Shown piece by piece: positions 18,022 through 26,448 of a stretch of DNA of 64,000 nt; the first letter of the stretch is position 1; every line of letters starts with the position of its first letter. The notes beneath the pieces were generated by a model that was not told the DNA's origin, searched no databases, and saw only the letters and a program-made list of their open reading frames with translations. Where the stretch lies: positions 1,054,001 to 1,118,000 of the forward strand of contig NZ_CP007509.1 in NCBI RefSeq assembly GCF_000661915.1, written 5' to 3'. The stretch is from Stutzerimonas decontaminans (GTDB lineage Bacteria; Pseudomonadota; Gammaproteobacteria; Pseudomonadales; Pseudomonadaceae). Both the position numbers and the translations under genes were made by a program.

Positions 18022-18204
18022 ATGCTCGAAACACAGGTCTTCATTTGCCCCTACTGCGGCGAGCCGGTCGAGGCCGTGCTCGACCTCAGTGCTGGGGATC
18101 AGCAATACATCGAGGACTGCGCGGTTTGCTGCCGGCCGGTGGTTTTCGATCTGCGGACGGACGGTGAGCAGTGGCAGCTGGAAACCTTGAGGGAGGACGA
18201 ATGA
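18022..18204 (+). CDS. CPXCG-motif cysteine-rich small protein
   Basis: A 60-residue protein with a zinc-ribbon-like pattern: CPYCG near the N-terminus and DCAVCCRPV in the middle. It fits the CPXCG family of small, function-unknown proteins common in pseudomonads. GGAGG lies six bases before ATG 18022. Its TGA overlaps the next ATG (ATGA at 18201-18204), which indicates translational coupling with the DUF2007 gene. Confidence 0.88.
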   Translation: MLETQVFICPYCGEPVEAVLDLSAGDQQYIEDCAVCCRPVVFDLRTDGEQWQLETLREDE

Positions 18205-18464
18205 TGCGGCGCATCTACGAGCCACGCGATCTGCTGGAGGCGGAGATGCTCAGCGGTATGTTGGTCGCCGAGGGTATCGAGGCATTCCTGGCCGGTAGTC
18301 ACCTGATCGGCGCCATGGGCGAGCTGCCTGCGGCAGGCTTGCTCGGGCTCATGGTGCCCGACGAGGATGCCGAGCGGGCGCGTCAGCTGATCGCTGCGTA
18401 CAATGGCGCCGAGCCGTTGCCGGGGGATGAGCCGGAGAGTTACCCCGGCGAACTGATCTGCTGA
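18201..18464 (+). CDS. DUF2007 domain (putative signal-transducing) protein
   Basis: An 87-residue protein with the DUF2007 fold: MRRIYEPRDLLEAEMLSGML, VAEGIEAFLAGSHL, then LLGLMVPDEDAERARQLIAAY. The fold resembles PII-like ferredoxin domains and is thought to bind a ligand, but this is not demonstrated. Two in-frame ATG codons occur at 18201 and 18204; the first overlaps the preceding stop. The SRAP gene starts 12 bases after its stop, so the three genes probably form one operon. Confidence 0.87.
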   Translation: MMRRIYEPRDLLEAEMLSGMLVAEGIEAFLAGSHLIGAMGELPAAGLLGLMVPDEDAERARQLIAAYNGAEPLPGDEPESYPGELIC

Positions 18465-18476
18465 CGAGTCTCTTTT

Positions 18477-19094
18477 ATGTGTGGTCGCTACGCCTTTTTT
18501 CGCTGGAGCCAGGACTTCGCCGCCTTGCCTGGTTTCCCGTCCGACCAGCAGCCGCACTGGAGTCTCGCCCCTGGTGCTTCGGTGCTGTTACTGCGCCAGG
18601 TTGATGCGCAGTTGCAGCTCAGTCGGGTGCGCTGGGGGCTGACTCCCGCCTGGCTGAGCGACTTGACTCGGACGCCTGCCCAGGCGCGTGCGGAAACCGT
18701 TGCCGAGCAGCCGATGTTTCGCGAGGCCTTTCGTCTGCGGCGCGGGCTGCTGCCCGCCAACGGCTTCTACGAGTGGCGCGGCTCCGCGCGCAAGCGCCCT
18801 TACTGGATGACCAGCGAAGGCTCACTGATGTACCTCGCCGCACTTTGGGAGGCCTATCCGGTTCAGGGGCATACCTACCTGAGTGCTGCTGTAGTGACGC
18901 TGCCCGCGGCTACGCTGCGCCGGCCGCTGATCCTCGATGAGGCCGGGCAGGCCGCCTGGCTCGATCCAGAAACACCGCTCGAAGCGTTGCAGGCGCTAAT
19001 GGCTCAGGCCCAGCCAGCGTTGCGCGAACGGCCGTTGGCCACGTTGGTGAACGATCCGCGTCTCGACGGGCCGGAGTGCCTGACTCCGGCCTGA
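18477..19094 (+). CDS. SRAP (YedK/HMCES) family protein with altered active site
   Basis: A 205-residue SOS response-associated peptidase-like protein. YedK/HMCES proteins form a thiazolidine bond through Cys2 with abasic sites in single-stranded DNA. Cys2 is present (MCGRYAFF) and the Glu of the FYEW motif is E99. The Asn of the usual INARxET motif is Gln69 (AQARAET), and the His of the usual IHDRRP block is missing: the aligned stretch is ATLRRPLIL, with Thr146 at the His place. It is also shorter than YedK (222). It may still bind DNA or crosslink with different kinetics, or be a non-catalytic paralogue. It ends the CPXCG-DUF2007 operon. Confidence 0.87.
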   Translation: MCGRYAFFRWSQDFAALPGFPSDQQPHWSLAPGASVLLLRQVDAQLQLSRVRWGLTPAWLSDLTRTPAQARAETVAEQPMFREAFRLRRGLLPANGFYEWRGSARKRPYWMTSEGSLMYLAALWEAYPVQGHTYLSAAVVTLPAATLRRPLILDEAGQAAWLDPETPLEALQALMAQAQPALRERPLATLVNDPRLDGPECLTPA

Positions 19095-19123
19095 TCGAGC
19101 AAGTCGAGAGTGCGCTGGGCCGT

Positions 19124-21253
19124 TCAGACTCTGAACTGGTTGATCAGTCGGCGCTGCTGCTCAGCCAGACGCGTCAGCCCGGCGCTGGCCTGGCTGGCCT
19201 CGTCGGCACCGGCAGCTACCTGCTGAGCGACCTGGCCGATGTTGGTGACGTTGCGGTTGATGTCTTCGGCTACGGCACTCTGCTCCTCGGCGGCGCTGGC
19301 GATCTGATTGTTCATGTCGTTGATCAGTGAGACCGCCTGAGTGATCGCCTGCAGCGCTTCGGCAGCGGCATCGGCCTGTTCGACGCTGCGTTGCGTGCGG
19401 TTCTGGCTCTGTTCCATCACCTGCACGACATCGCGGGTGCCGCCTTGCAACTGCTGGATCATCTGCTGGATCTCGCCGGTCGCCTGTTGTGTCTTCTGCG
19501 CCAGGTTGCGCACCTCGTCGGCCACCACCGCGAAACCGCGGCCTTGCTCCCCAGCTCGGGCAGCCTCGATCGCGGCATTCAGCGCCAGCAGGTTGGTCTG
19601 CTCGGCGATATTGCGTATGGTCACCAGAATGGCGTCGATGTTCTCGCTGTCGCGTGCCAGGGTCTGGACCACGTCCACGGCACGACCAATTTCGCCGGCC
19701 AGCTCGGTGATGGTGGCGCCGGTATCCTGAACGATGTGCCGGCCCTGATTGGCTGCCCGGTCGGCATGGTTGGCAGCTTCTGCGGCCTGGGTTGCATTGC
19801 GCGCGACATCCTGCGCCGTTGCGGTCATCTCGTGCACGGCGGTGGCGACTAGCTCGATCTCGGCCAGCTGCGTCTGCACACCCTTGTCGGTACGGATGGC
19901 GATATCGGCAGTGTGCTCGGACGCATCGCTGACCTTCTGCACCGAGCCGACGACCTCGCCGATCATGCCCTGCAGGCGCGTGAGGAAGGTATTGAAGCCT
20001 GTAGCGATCTGGCCGAGCTCGTTGCGGCTGTCGATGTGCAGGCGCTGGGTCAGGTCGCCTTCGCCCTGGCCTATGTTGTCCAGCATCACCACCATGTCGC
20101 GCAGTGGGCGGGTGATGCGTCTACTGATCATCCAGATAGCCAGCAGACCGACAAAAGCGATAACCACGCCGATGATCAGCATGGTGGCCAGGTTGTCGCG
20201 GCTTTCCTTCCCGAGTGCCGCCATCAGTTGATCCAGATCCTTCATCACCTCGGCGATCGGTAACTCCAGCATCAGCACCCAGCGGGCGTCGGTGCCGTCA
20301 AAGGAAAAGGGCAGGAATAGCGCGACATGGCCATTCGCCTGGTCGATCTGATAGTGGGTCTGACCGGCTGGCAAACGCTGGACCAGCGTCTGTTCCTCGG
20401 CGTCGAGGATCTGCGCAGCGGGCTTGCCGATCAGGCTCTTGTCGCTGCTATAGGCAGCCAATCGCCCATTGTTCGAGATCAGCGCGATCTCGCCCGCACC
20501 GCCGTAGAGCTGTGCATTGGCATCGCTTAGCAGTTGCTGGATAAAGTCGACGCTGATATCAGCGCCCACGATTCCATGGAATTGACCGTCAACCAGAATC
20601 GGCGCATTGAACGAGGACAGCAGGTATGTCTCGCCGTTCATTTCGTACGGGGCAGGGTCGCCGACGCACGGCTTGAGCCGCTCGCGCGGGCACAGATAGT
20701 ACTCACCGGCGCGTACGCCGGTATCGAGCAGTTTGGTGTCCTCGATGTCAGTGAGGCGATCGACCTTCAGTTGGCCGCTGCTGTCGCGGTATATCCAGCT
20801 GGCGAAGCGGCCGTCGAACATGCCCGGCTCATCGCCGCGATACATCAGGTCATTGGCATCCACGCCGTTGGGTTCCCAGGCGATATAGGTACTGGTGAGA
20901 TTGGGGTTCTCGATCAAAGTCTGGCGTGCCAGATTGATCAACTCCTCGCGCCTGAGGTTGGCCATCGGCATGCCATCGTCGCCGGTCAGGCCGGTGAGCG
21001 TATGTACCCTCGCGAGGCCTGTGGCGATCTGCAGGGGCGCCTGCAGTTGTGCCTGGATGCGGTTGACCTGCGCCTGAGCCAGGGCCGTGACGCGCTGCTC
21101 GACCATGCTGTCGATCAGCGTGCGGGTACGCTCTTCGACCAGCGCTTGGCTGCGCATGCCCGACGCCATCGCATAGAGCAATAGCGCCGCGATGACGGCC
21201 AGGGTGCAAGCACCGGCCAATGCGGCGAAGGCGGTCTGGATGGATCGGAACAT
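19124..21253 (-). CDS. Methyl-accepting chemotaxis protein with dCache sensor domain
   Basis: A 709-residue chemoreceptor. A transmembrane helix at about 8-30 is followed by a long periplasmic dCache-type domain (about 40-345, with [13 protein letters not shown] and [14 protein letters not shown] segments), a second helix ([22 protein letters not shown], about 350-372), a HAMP domain, and the cytoplasmic signalling domain. The hairpin tip is intact: [20 protein letters not shown]. No C-terminal CheR-binding pentapeptide is present. It would pass ligand binding to CheA/CheW; the ligand is unknown. GGAG lies seven bases before the ATG. The gene converges on the SRAP gene. Confidence 0.93.
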   Translation of the reverse strand: MFRSIQTAFAALAGACTLAVIAALLLYAMASGMRSQALVEERTRTLIDSMVEQRVTALAQAQVNRIQAQLQAPLQIATGLARVHTLTGLTGDDGMPMANLRREELINLARQTLIENPNLTSTYIAWEPNGVDANDLMYRGDEPGMFDGRFASWIYRDSSGQLKVDRLTDIEDTKLLDTGVRAGEYYLCPRERLKPCVGDPAPYEMNGETYLLSSFNAPILVDGQFHGIVGADISVDFIQQLLSDANAQLYGGAGEIALISNNGRLAAYSSDKSLIGKPAAQILDAEEQTLVQRLPAGQTHYQIDQANGHVALFLPFSFDGTDARWVLMLELPIAEVMKDLDQLMAALGKESRDNLATMLIIGVVIAFVGLLAIWMISRRITRPLRDMVVMLDNIGQGEGDLTQRLHIDSRNELGQIATGFNTFLTRLQGMIGEVVGSVQKVSDASEHTADIAIRTDKGVQTQLAEIELVATAVHEMTATAQDVARNATQAAEAANHADRAANQGRHIVQDTGATITELAGEIGRAVDVVQTLARDSENIDAILVTIRNIAEQTNLLALNAAIEAARAGEQGRGFAVVADEVRNLAQKTQQATGEIQQMIQQLQGGTRDVVQVMEQSQNRTQRSVEQADAAAEALQAITQAVSLINDMNNQIASAAEEQSAVAEDINRNVTNIGQVAQQVAAGADEASQASAGLTRLAEQQRRLINQFRV

Positions 21254-21382
21254 GGCGGTACTCCAGTTGCGCAGCGGATAGCCAGGTTATCGGCAGGTTT
21301 TGCGACAACTGCAGCGGGGCGGCCGGTTGCCTGACCGCTGGTGCCGATCTAGGATACGGCGCAGGTTTTCCGGAGAGACTCG

Positions 21383-22201
21383 ATGTTCAAGCCGCGCACG
21401 TTATCCATGCTGATCGCCGCCACCGCGCTGGCCGGCTGTCAGGCCGTCAACACCACCAGCGGTGGTGCCGTGGGGGTCGAACGTAAGCAGTACATGTTCA
21501 GCATGCTGTCGACCGAGCAGGTCAACCAGATGTACGCCCAGTCCTACCAGGAGACGCTCAGTGCGGCATCGAGCAAAGGCGTACTGGAGAAGAACAGTGC
21601 GATCTCCAAACGGGTCAACGGCATTGCCCAGCGGCTGATCGCCAAGGTGCCGGTGTTCCGGCCGGATGCCGCGCAGTGGGACTGGGAGGTCAACGTCATC
21701 GACAGCCCGGAGCTCAATGCCAACTGTGGCCCGGGCGGCAAGATCATCTTCTATACGGGACTGATCGAGAAGCTGAAGCTCACCGACGACGAGATCGCGG
21801 CAGTCATGGGGCACGAGATCGCTCACGCATTGCGCGAGCACGGGCGTGAAGCCATGTCCAAGGCCTACGGCGTGCAGATGGCGACTCAGGTGGGTTCGGC
21901 CATGGGCGTTGGCACCGGTGGGCTGCAACTGGCCAACATGGGCGTCGAGTACCTGATGACCCTGCCCAACAGCCGCGGCAACGAAAACGAAGCAGACCTC
22001 ATCGGTCTCGAACTGGCAGCGCGCGCGGGTTACAACCCGAATGCGGCGATCACGCTATGGGAAAAGATGGGGTCGGCCGGCGGCTCGGCACCGCCTGAGT
22101 TCATGAGCACGCACCCGTCGTCTTCCACCCGTACCGCGGCGCTGAAGGCGAACATTCCTAAGGTGATGCCGCTCTACGAGCAGGCCCGTAGCGGCCGCTG
22201 A
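21383..22201 (+). CDS. M48 family metalloprotease lipoprotein
   Basis: A 272-residue protein with a lipobox (ALAGC, Cys near residue 20) and an M48 zinc-protease domain. The active site HEIAHALREHGREA is intact, and the third-ligand region is RGNENEADLIGLELAARAGYNP. It resembles the outer-membrane proteases LoiP/YggG and the peptidase part of BepA, which act in envelope quality control; it lacks the TPR tail of BepA. Substrates are inferred. The gene is divergent from the chemoreceptor. Confidence 0.92.
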   Translation: MFKPRTLSMLIAATALAGCQAVNTTSGGAVGVERKQYMFSMLSTEQVNQMYAQSYQETLSAASSKGVLEKNSAISKRVNGIAQRLIAKVPVFRPDAAQWDWEVNVIDSPELNANCGPGGKIIFYTGLIEKLKLTDDEIAAVMGHEIAHALREHGREAMSKAYGVQMATQVGSAMGVGTGGLQLANMGVEYLMTLPNSRGNENEADLIGLELAARAGYNPNAAITLWEKMGSAGGSAPPEFMSTHPSSSTRTAALKANIPKVMPLYEQARSGR

Positions 22202-22211
22202 GCGATGACTT

Positions 22212-22236
22212 GTCGCCGGCCGCTCAGGCCGGCGAC
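22212..22236. terminator. Hairpin spanning the convergent gene ends
   Basis: A perfect 10-bp stem (GTCGCCGGCC / GGCCGGCGAC) with a 5-base loop, located after the M48 gene and overlapping the last codons of the convergent gene at 22224. No T tract on the plus side. Confidence 0.5.
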
Positions 22237-22667
22237 AGCAATGTCGAAAGGGGCGTCTCGATGCCCAGTTGCTGATGCACGCCTTCGAGGTCGACGAGCG
22301 TGTAGATTTCCTCGATGTCGCCGGCCGGGTTCAGCGTCCAGACGCTCATGGCGGCAATCGCGAGAATCTTGTCGGTGACCGAATAGCCGAACAGCGGCGT
22401 CGCCAGGGTTCCCATCACCGTGCTCGAGGTGACCACCTTGTGGCCCTCGCAGATGCACTCATCCACCACCACTTCCAGATCCGGCATGGCGGTGCGCACA
22501 TTGCGCACCAGCTCGGCAAAGCCTGCGCTGTTCAGCGGTTGGCCGATGAGTGAGCCCTTGTAGGCGAAATATTTGCTCTGCATCTGTTCGGAGAGGGCCA
22601 GGCGACCCTTGTTCCAGCTCAGATCGATATGGTTGCAGACTCGTTTCTTGCGTCCATCCGCTGACAT
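22224..22667 (-). CDS. SnoaL-like ester cyclase / NTF2-like protein
   Basis: A 147-residue protein of the SnoaL/NTF2 superfamily: DLSWNKGRLALSEQMQSKYF near the start, VRNVRTAMPDLEVVVDECIC in the middle, and a C-terminal IEEIYTLVDLEGVHQQLGI. Proteins of this type are often annotated as ester cyclases without proven substrate. Start 22667 begins directly at the conserved region; a GGAG occurs further upstream than usual and an AGG closer. No operon partner is obvious. Confidence 0.75.
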   Translation of the reverse strand: MSADGRKKRVCNHIDLSWNKGRLALSEQMQSKYFAYKGSLIGQPLNSAGFAELVRNVRTAMPDLEVVVDECICEGHKVVTSSTVMGTLATPLFGYSVTDKILAIAAMSVWTLNPAGDIEEIYTLVDLEGVHQQLGIETPLSTLLSPA

Positions 22668-22753
22668 GCAGCCTGATCTCCTCGGGGGCGCTGATGGTGC
22701 GCTGCGGTAGCGCACTCTATCAGCTCCCCGGTTGCGCAGATTTGCGCTGGGTA

Positions 22754-23341
22754 TCAGCCTGAGACAATCGTGCCCATGGTCAGCGCCTGATAGACGGCGT
22801 AAAGCGCGAGTGCGGCGAAGCCGGCCGCTGCGACCCGGCGGATCAGCGTCAAAGGCAGCCGGTCGGCGGCGAAATGACTGATCAGTACCACGGGGACATT
22901 GGCCAGCAGCATGCCTACCGTGGTGCCGAGAATGACCAGGATGAATTCCGGGTACTGCGCGGCGAGCATCACTGTGGCGACCTGAGTCTTGTCGCCCATC
23001 TCGGCAATGAAGAAGGCGATGGTCGTCGCGACGAAGGGACCGTAGGGGCGGCCCAGCTTGGCATCGTCGTCATCCAGTTTGTCCGGCACCAGGGTCCACA
23101 GCGCGACGGCGGCGAAGCTTGCCGCCAGTATCCAGCTCAGCGCCACCGGCGAGAGCAGGCTCGATACCCAGCTGCCGACCGCTCCTGCAGCGGCATGGTT
23201 GGCCAGCGTGGCGACGACGATGCCACAGATGATTGGCCATGGCCGCCGATAGCGCGCGGCCAGCAACAGCGCGAGCAGCTGCGTCTTGTCGCCGATTTCG
23301 GCGAGAGCAACGATCAGAGTAGGGACGAAAAACGATTCCAA
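22754..23341 (-). CDS. TMEM165/GDT1 family manganese/calcium exporter
   Basis: A 195-residue inner-membrane protein with six predicted helices in two inverted halves. Each half carries the family signature: ALAEIGDKTQLLALLLAARY near residue 12 and FIAEMGDKTQVATVMLAAQY near residue 114. The acidic residues of ExGDKT form the cation site, and bacterial members export Mn2+ (related to MneA/UPF0016). A yybP-ykoY-type element lies upstream in the leader, which fits manganese-induced expression. The SD (AAAGGAA) is directly after a hairpin at 23356-23400. Confidence 0.93.
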   Translation of the reverse strand: MESFFVPTLIVALAEIGDKTQLLALLLAARYRRPWPIICGIVVATLANHAAAGAVGSWVSSLLSPVALSWILAASFAAVALWTLVPDKLDDDDAKLGRPYGPFVATTIAFFIAEMGDKTQVATVMLAAQYPEFILVILGTTVGMLLANVPVVLISHFAADRLPLTLIRRVAAAGFAALALYAVYQALTMGTIVSG

Positions 23342-23355
23342 GCGGCATTCCTTTA

Positions 23356-23400
23356 GGGCGGGTCGACAGATTCACCATGACATGCGCAGCCTGCCCGCCC
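23356..23400 (-). promoter_or_regulatory. Leader hairpin next to the TMEM165 ribosome site (possible expression platform)
   Basis: On the minus strand, GGGCGGG at 23400-23394 can pair with CCCGCCC at 23362-23356, closing a 31-base loop immediately upstream of the SD AAAGGAA. It could be the switching helix of the upstream riboswitch, acting on translation or termination. The alternative pairing was not worked out. Confidence 0.45.
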
Positions 23401-23454
23401 GGTCAGGTGTACATGTCATGGGTCTTGTCAAACCTGGCCTGGCGTATCGTGACG

Positions 23455-23552
23455 CGCTGGCCGGTCGCATGCGCCATGGTCTGCGGACCAAGTATGTTGA
23501 CGCATGCCGGACGAGCAGGGCGCTCGTCGGAGACTACTCCCCCAAGGACGGC
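23455..23552 (-). promoter_or_regulatory. yybP-ykoY-type manganese riboswitch (aptamer)
   Basis: The leader reads GGGGGAGTAG, then a 7-bp hairpin (GACGAGC / GCTCGTC), then GCATGCG, the conserved-looking TCAACATACT, a small hairpin (GGTC CGCA GACC), and CGCATGC followed by GACC. The order GGGGAGUAG ... UCAACAUACU ... ACC and the paired elements match the yybP-ykoY Mn2+ aptamer as recalled. It sits about 115-210 bases before the start of a TMEM165/GDT1 gene, a known target class, and just after rsmC. Confidence 0.78.
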
Positions 23553-23601
23553 GGCGAGTTTGCCGCAACCGGTGAGTCAGTGCAACCGCCGCTCGCCGGT
23601 G

Positions 23602-24600
23602 TCATGCACGCACGGCACGATAGATACGGAAGCCGTTGCGCTCGATGATGGTCTGGCAGGCACCGAGATGCTGCTCGATCAGTGGCGGATAGCGGAGAAA
23701 TGCGTTGGCTACCAAACGTAGCTCACCACCGCTGACCAGGTGCTCGGACGCGCGTTCGATCAGCGTTTCGCTGGCCTGATAGCTTGTGTGCACACCTTGG
23801 TGGAATGGTGGGTTGCTGACGATAGCCGTTAGTTGCCGAGGTGCGGCGTCGATGCCATCGCCGGCAATCACTTCAGCTTCGAGCCCGTTGGCGGCGAGCG
23901 TCCGGCGACTGCTCTCGACGGCGAAGGCGTCGACGTCCAGCAACACCAGCTCGCTTTGTGGATAACGGCGTTTGAGCGTGGCGCCGAGAATGCCGGCGCC
24001 GCAGCCGAAATCGAGTACCCGCCCACCGGGTAGATTGTCGAGGTATTCAAGTAGCAGGGCGCTGCCGACGTCGAGTCGCCCGTGACTGAATACCCCTGGC
24101 AGGCTGATCACCTGCAGCGGTCCGTCTTCCAGCTCCAGCGTGAAGTGGTGCGCCAGTGCGTCGAGCTGCGGGGCGGCCGGTGTCTGTTCGATCTCGACCT
24201 GCCAGAGCTGGCAGTGGCGCGCGCTGTCGAGTTTGCGGGACCGGCCGAGCCTTGCCAGTTGTTTCGCGGCGCGTTCGATGCCGGCGCGTTTTTCCCCGAC
24301 CAGATACAACGGACGCCCGGCGAGGCGCGTCGCCAGCGCCTGTAGCAGGTAGTCGGTCAGTTCGCGGGATTTCGGCAGAAATAGGACGGCAGCGTCGAAC
24401 TCGCCCGGCGGTGGAGCGACGCCAAAGCTGCAGCGTCCATTGAAGCGTCTTTCCAGCGTTTGCAGCTCGCCGGCATGCCAGCTCCAACCGCTAGCGGCGG
24501 GAAGCTGGCCGAGCAGATCGTCGGCGGGCAGACCGGCCAGCAGCAGCCGGCCTTGAAACAGCTCGGCCTGGCGCAGCAGCACTTCGCTTCGAGGGTCCAT
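23602..24600 (-). CDS. rsmC: 16S rRNA (guanine1207-N2)-methyltransferase RsmC
   Basis: A 332-residue two-domain methyltransferase that makes m2G1207 in 16S rRNA of the 30S subunit, using SAM. The C-terminal Rossmann domain has the SAM motif [16 protein letters not shown] and the catalytic NPPF motif ([13 protein letters not shown]) about 85 residues later. The N-terminal half is the degenerate duplicate domain typical of RsmC. Length fits the family. A GGGAG lies seven bases before the ATG. The downstream TMEM165 gene has its own leader. Confidence 0.92.
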   Translation of the reverse strand: MDPRSEVLLRQAELFQGRLLLAGLPADDLLGQLPAASGWSWHAGELQTLERRFNGRCSFGVAPPPGEFDAAVLFLPKSRELTDYLLQALATRLAGRPLYLVGEKRAGIERAAKQLARLGRSRKLDSARHCQLWQVEIEQTPAAPQLDALAHHFTLELEDGPLQVISLPGVFSHGRLDVGSALLLEYLDNLPGGRVLDFGCGAGILGATLKRRYPQSELVLLDVDAFAVESSRRTLAANGLEAEVIAGDGIDAAPRQLTAIVSNPPFHQGVHTSYQASETLIERASEHLVSGGELRLVANAFLRYPPLIEQHLGACQTIIERNGFRIYRAVRA

Positions 24601-24684
24601 CGGCGTCTCCCGGAAAAAGTCGGGGAGCTTAGGGGCTATGGGCGTTTCCTCGCAAGCTGACTGCGCTGCAGCCCAGGCCAGTGC

Positions 24685-25644
24685 TCAGTTCACTTGACGA
24701 ATTGGTGCTCCGGCGAAGAAGGCTGCTGCGTTCTCGGCGAGTTGGCCGACGATGCGCTGGCGCGCCTCGCGGCTGCCCCAGGCGCTGTGCGGGGTGATGA
24801 TCAGGCGTGGCAGGTCCGGAGCCAGCAGCGGGTTATCGTCGCGTGGCGGTTCGCTGGTCAGCACGTCTGTGGCGGCGCCACCCAGGTGGCCGCGGCGCAG
24901 GGCATCGGCCAATGCCTGTTCGTCGACCAGGCCACCACGAGCGGCGTTGATCAGGAACGCGTTCGGCTTCATCAATTGCAACTCATGCGCACCGATCAGA
25001 TTGCGCGTTTGTTCCGTCAGCGGGCAATGCAGGGTCAGTGCATCCACCTGTGGCAGCAGATCGTCCAGATCCAGGCGTTCCGGACGCCTCGGCCGTCCCG
25101 GCAGATTGCCGACCAGCACGCGCATGCCGAACGCCTCGGCCAGCCGCGACACGGCACTGCCGAGTTCGCCATGGCCGAGCAAGCCGAGGGTCTTGCCTTC
25201 CAGCTCGACGATGGGAAAGTCCAGCAGGCAGAACTGCCCGCTTTCCTGCCAACGACCGCGGGCGACTGCCGCCTGGTAGTCGGGCAGGCGCGTGGCCAGT
25301 GCCAGCAGCAGCATCAAAGTGTGCTGGGCGACGGTAGGGGTGCCGTAGGCCTGGCAGTTGCAGACGACGATGCCGCGCTCGCCGGCAGCCTGCAGGTCGA
25401 TGTTGTTGACCCCTGTGGCGGAGACCAGGATCAGCTTGAGATCGGGACACGCCGCCAGGGTGTCTGCATTCAGCGCGACCTTGTTGACGATGGCCACCTG
25501 CGCGCCTTGCAGGCGTTCGACAATCTGATCCGCTGTGCTTTGCTCGTGACAGACGAGTTCACTGAACGCGCTGTGCAGTGGGGTCAGATCGAGGTCGCCT
25601 TGTTCGAGCGGAGAAAGATCGAGGAAAACGGCGCGACTGGACAT
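24685..25644 (-). CDS. D-2-hydroxyacid dehydrogenase (hydroxypyruvate reductase-like)
   Basis: A 319-residue NAD(P)-dependent dehydrogenase. The nucleotide motif is LGLLGHGELGSAVSRLAEAFG around residue 150. Catalytic residues are recognisable: Arg in NAARGGLVDEQAL and His in ITPHSAWGSREA; the N-terminal substrate loop is VSATGVNNIDLQAA. The gene is close to HprA-type glycerate dehydrogenases, which reduce hydroxypyruvate or glyoxylate, but substrate assignment is inferred. Start 25644 has AAGG eight bases upstream. It is divergent from the LysE-type gene. Confidence 0.88.
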   Translation of the reverse strand: MSSRAVFLDLSPLEQGDLDLTPLHSAFSELVCHEQSTADQIVERLQGAQVAIVNKVALNADTLAACPDLKLILVSATGVNNIDLQAAGERGIVVCNCQAYGTPTVAQHTLMLLLALATRLPDYQAAVARGRWQESGQFCLLDFPIVELEGKTLGLLGHGELGSAVSRLAEAFGMRVLVGNLPGRPRRPERLDLDDLLPQVDALTLHCPLTEQTRNLIGAHELQLMKPNAFLINAARGGLVDEQALADALRRGHLGGAATDVLTSEPPRDDNPLLAPDLPRLIITPHSAWGSREARQRIVGQLAENAAAFFAGAPIRQVN

Positions 25645-25721
25645 CAACTGTACCTTTCGAAGAAGCCGGGGCTGATCGACAATGAAACCCGGCATTGCGT
25701 GGATAATGAATTGTGTACTGG

Positions 25722-26342
25722 ATGGAATTTATGACCGTGGCTCTGGTGCATCTGCTCGCGGTGGCCAGCCCCGGACCGGATTTCGCGGTGGTGGTCCGCG
25801 AAAGCGTGACTCAGGGCCGCCGTGTCGGAAGCTGGACGGCGCTAGGTGTCGGCTGCGGGATATTCGTCCACGTTGCCTATTCCCTGCTCGGCATCGGCCT
25901 GATCGTCTCGCAGTCGATTGTGCTGTTCAACCTCTTCAAGTGGCTTGCGGCCGGCTATCTGCTCTACCTCGGCTGGCGCGCGCTGCGTGCACGACCCATG
26001 AGCCTGGATACGGCAGACGAGGACGGCACAACGTCGGATCGCTCACGCTGGCAGGCGTTCGTCGTCGGCTTCGTCACCAATGGCCTGAACCCCAAGGCGA
26101 CGCTGTTCTTCCTTTCGCTATTCACCGTCGTGATCAACCCCGATACGCCGCTGCTGGTGCAGGCCGGCTACGGCGTCTATCTCGCCGGTGCCACCGCGCT
26201 GTGGTTCCTGCTGGTGGCCTGGCTGTTCAGCCGAGGCCGCGTGCGGGCTGGCTTTGCGCGAATGGGCCACTGGTTCGACCGGCTGACCGGCGCCGTGCTG
26301 ATCGGACTTGGCGTGCGCCTGGCGGTAAGCGAGATCGGTTAA
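25722..26342 (+). CDS. LysE/RhtB family amino acid exporter
   Basis: A 206-residue inner-membrane protein with about six hydrophobic helices. The family start is clear: LLAVASPGPDFAVVVRESVTQGRR and the glycine-rich second helix; the middle has FVTNGLNPKATLFFLSLF. Such proteins export threonine, homoserine lactone, lysine or related compounds. Start choice is weak: GTG 25713, ATG 25722 and ATG 25731 are all in frame and none has a good SD; 25722 is chosen to keep the usual short N-terminus. Confidence 0.87.
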   Translation: MEFMTVALVHLLAVASPGPDFAVVVRESVTQGRRVGSWTALGVGCGIFVHVAYSLLGIGLIVSQSIVLFNLFKWLAAGYLLYLGWRALRARPMSLDTADEDGTTSDRSRWQAFVVGFVTNGLNPKATLFFLSLFTVVINPDTPLLVQAGYGVYLAGATALWFLLVAWLFSRGRVRAGFARMGHWFDRLTGAVLIGLGVRLAVSEIG

Positions 26343-26448
26343 CACGCTGAAACGAGGTGCGCGGAAAATAATCCTTTGGACTGATTTTGCGTGGGGGCGG
26401 ACGCTCTAGAGTGCTGTTTAGAACTCCAACAAGAACAGGACGCCCCTC

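Noticed and set aside
23956..23964. TGTGGATAA inside rsmC as another DnaA site
   Set aside because: A single match inside a coding region, with no partner nearby.
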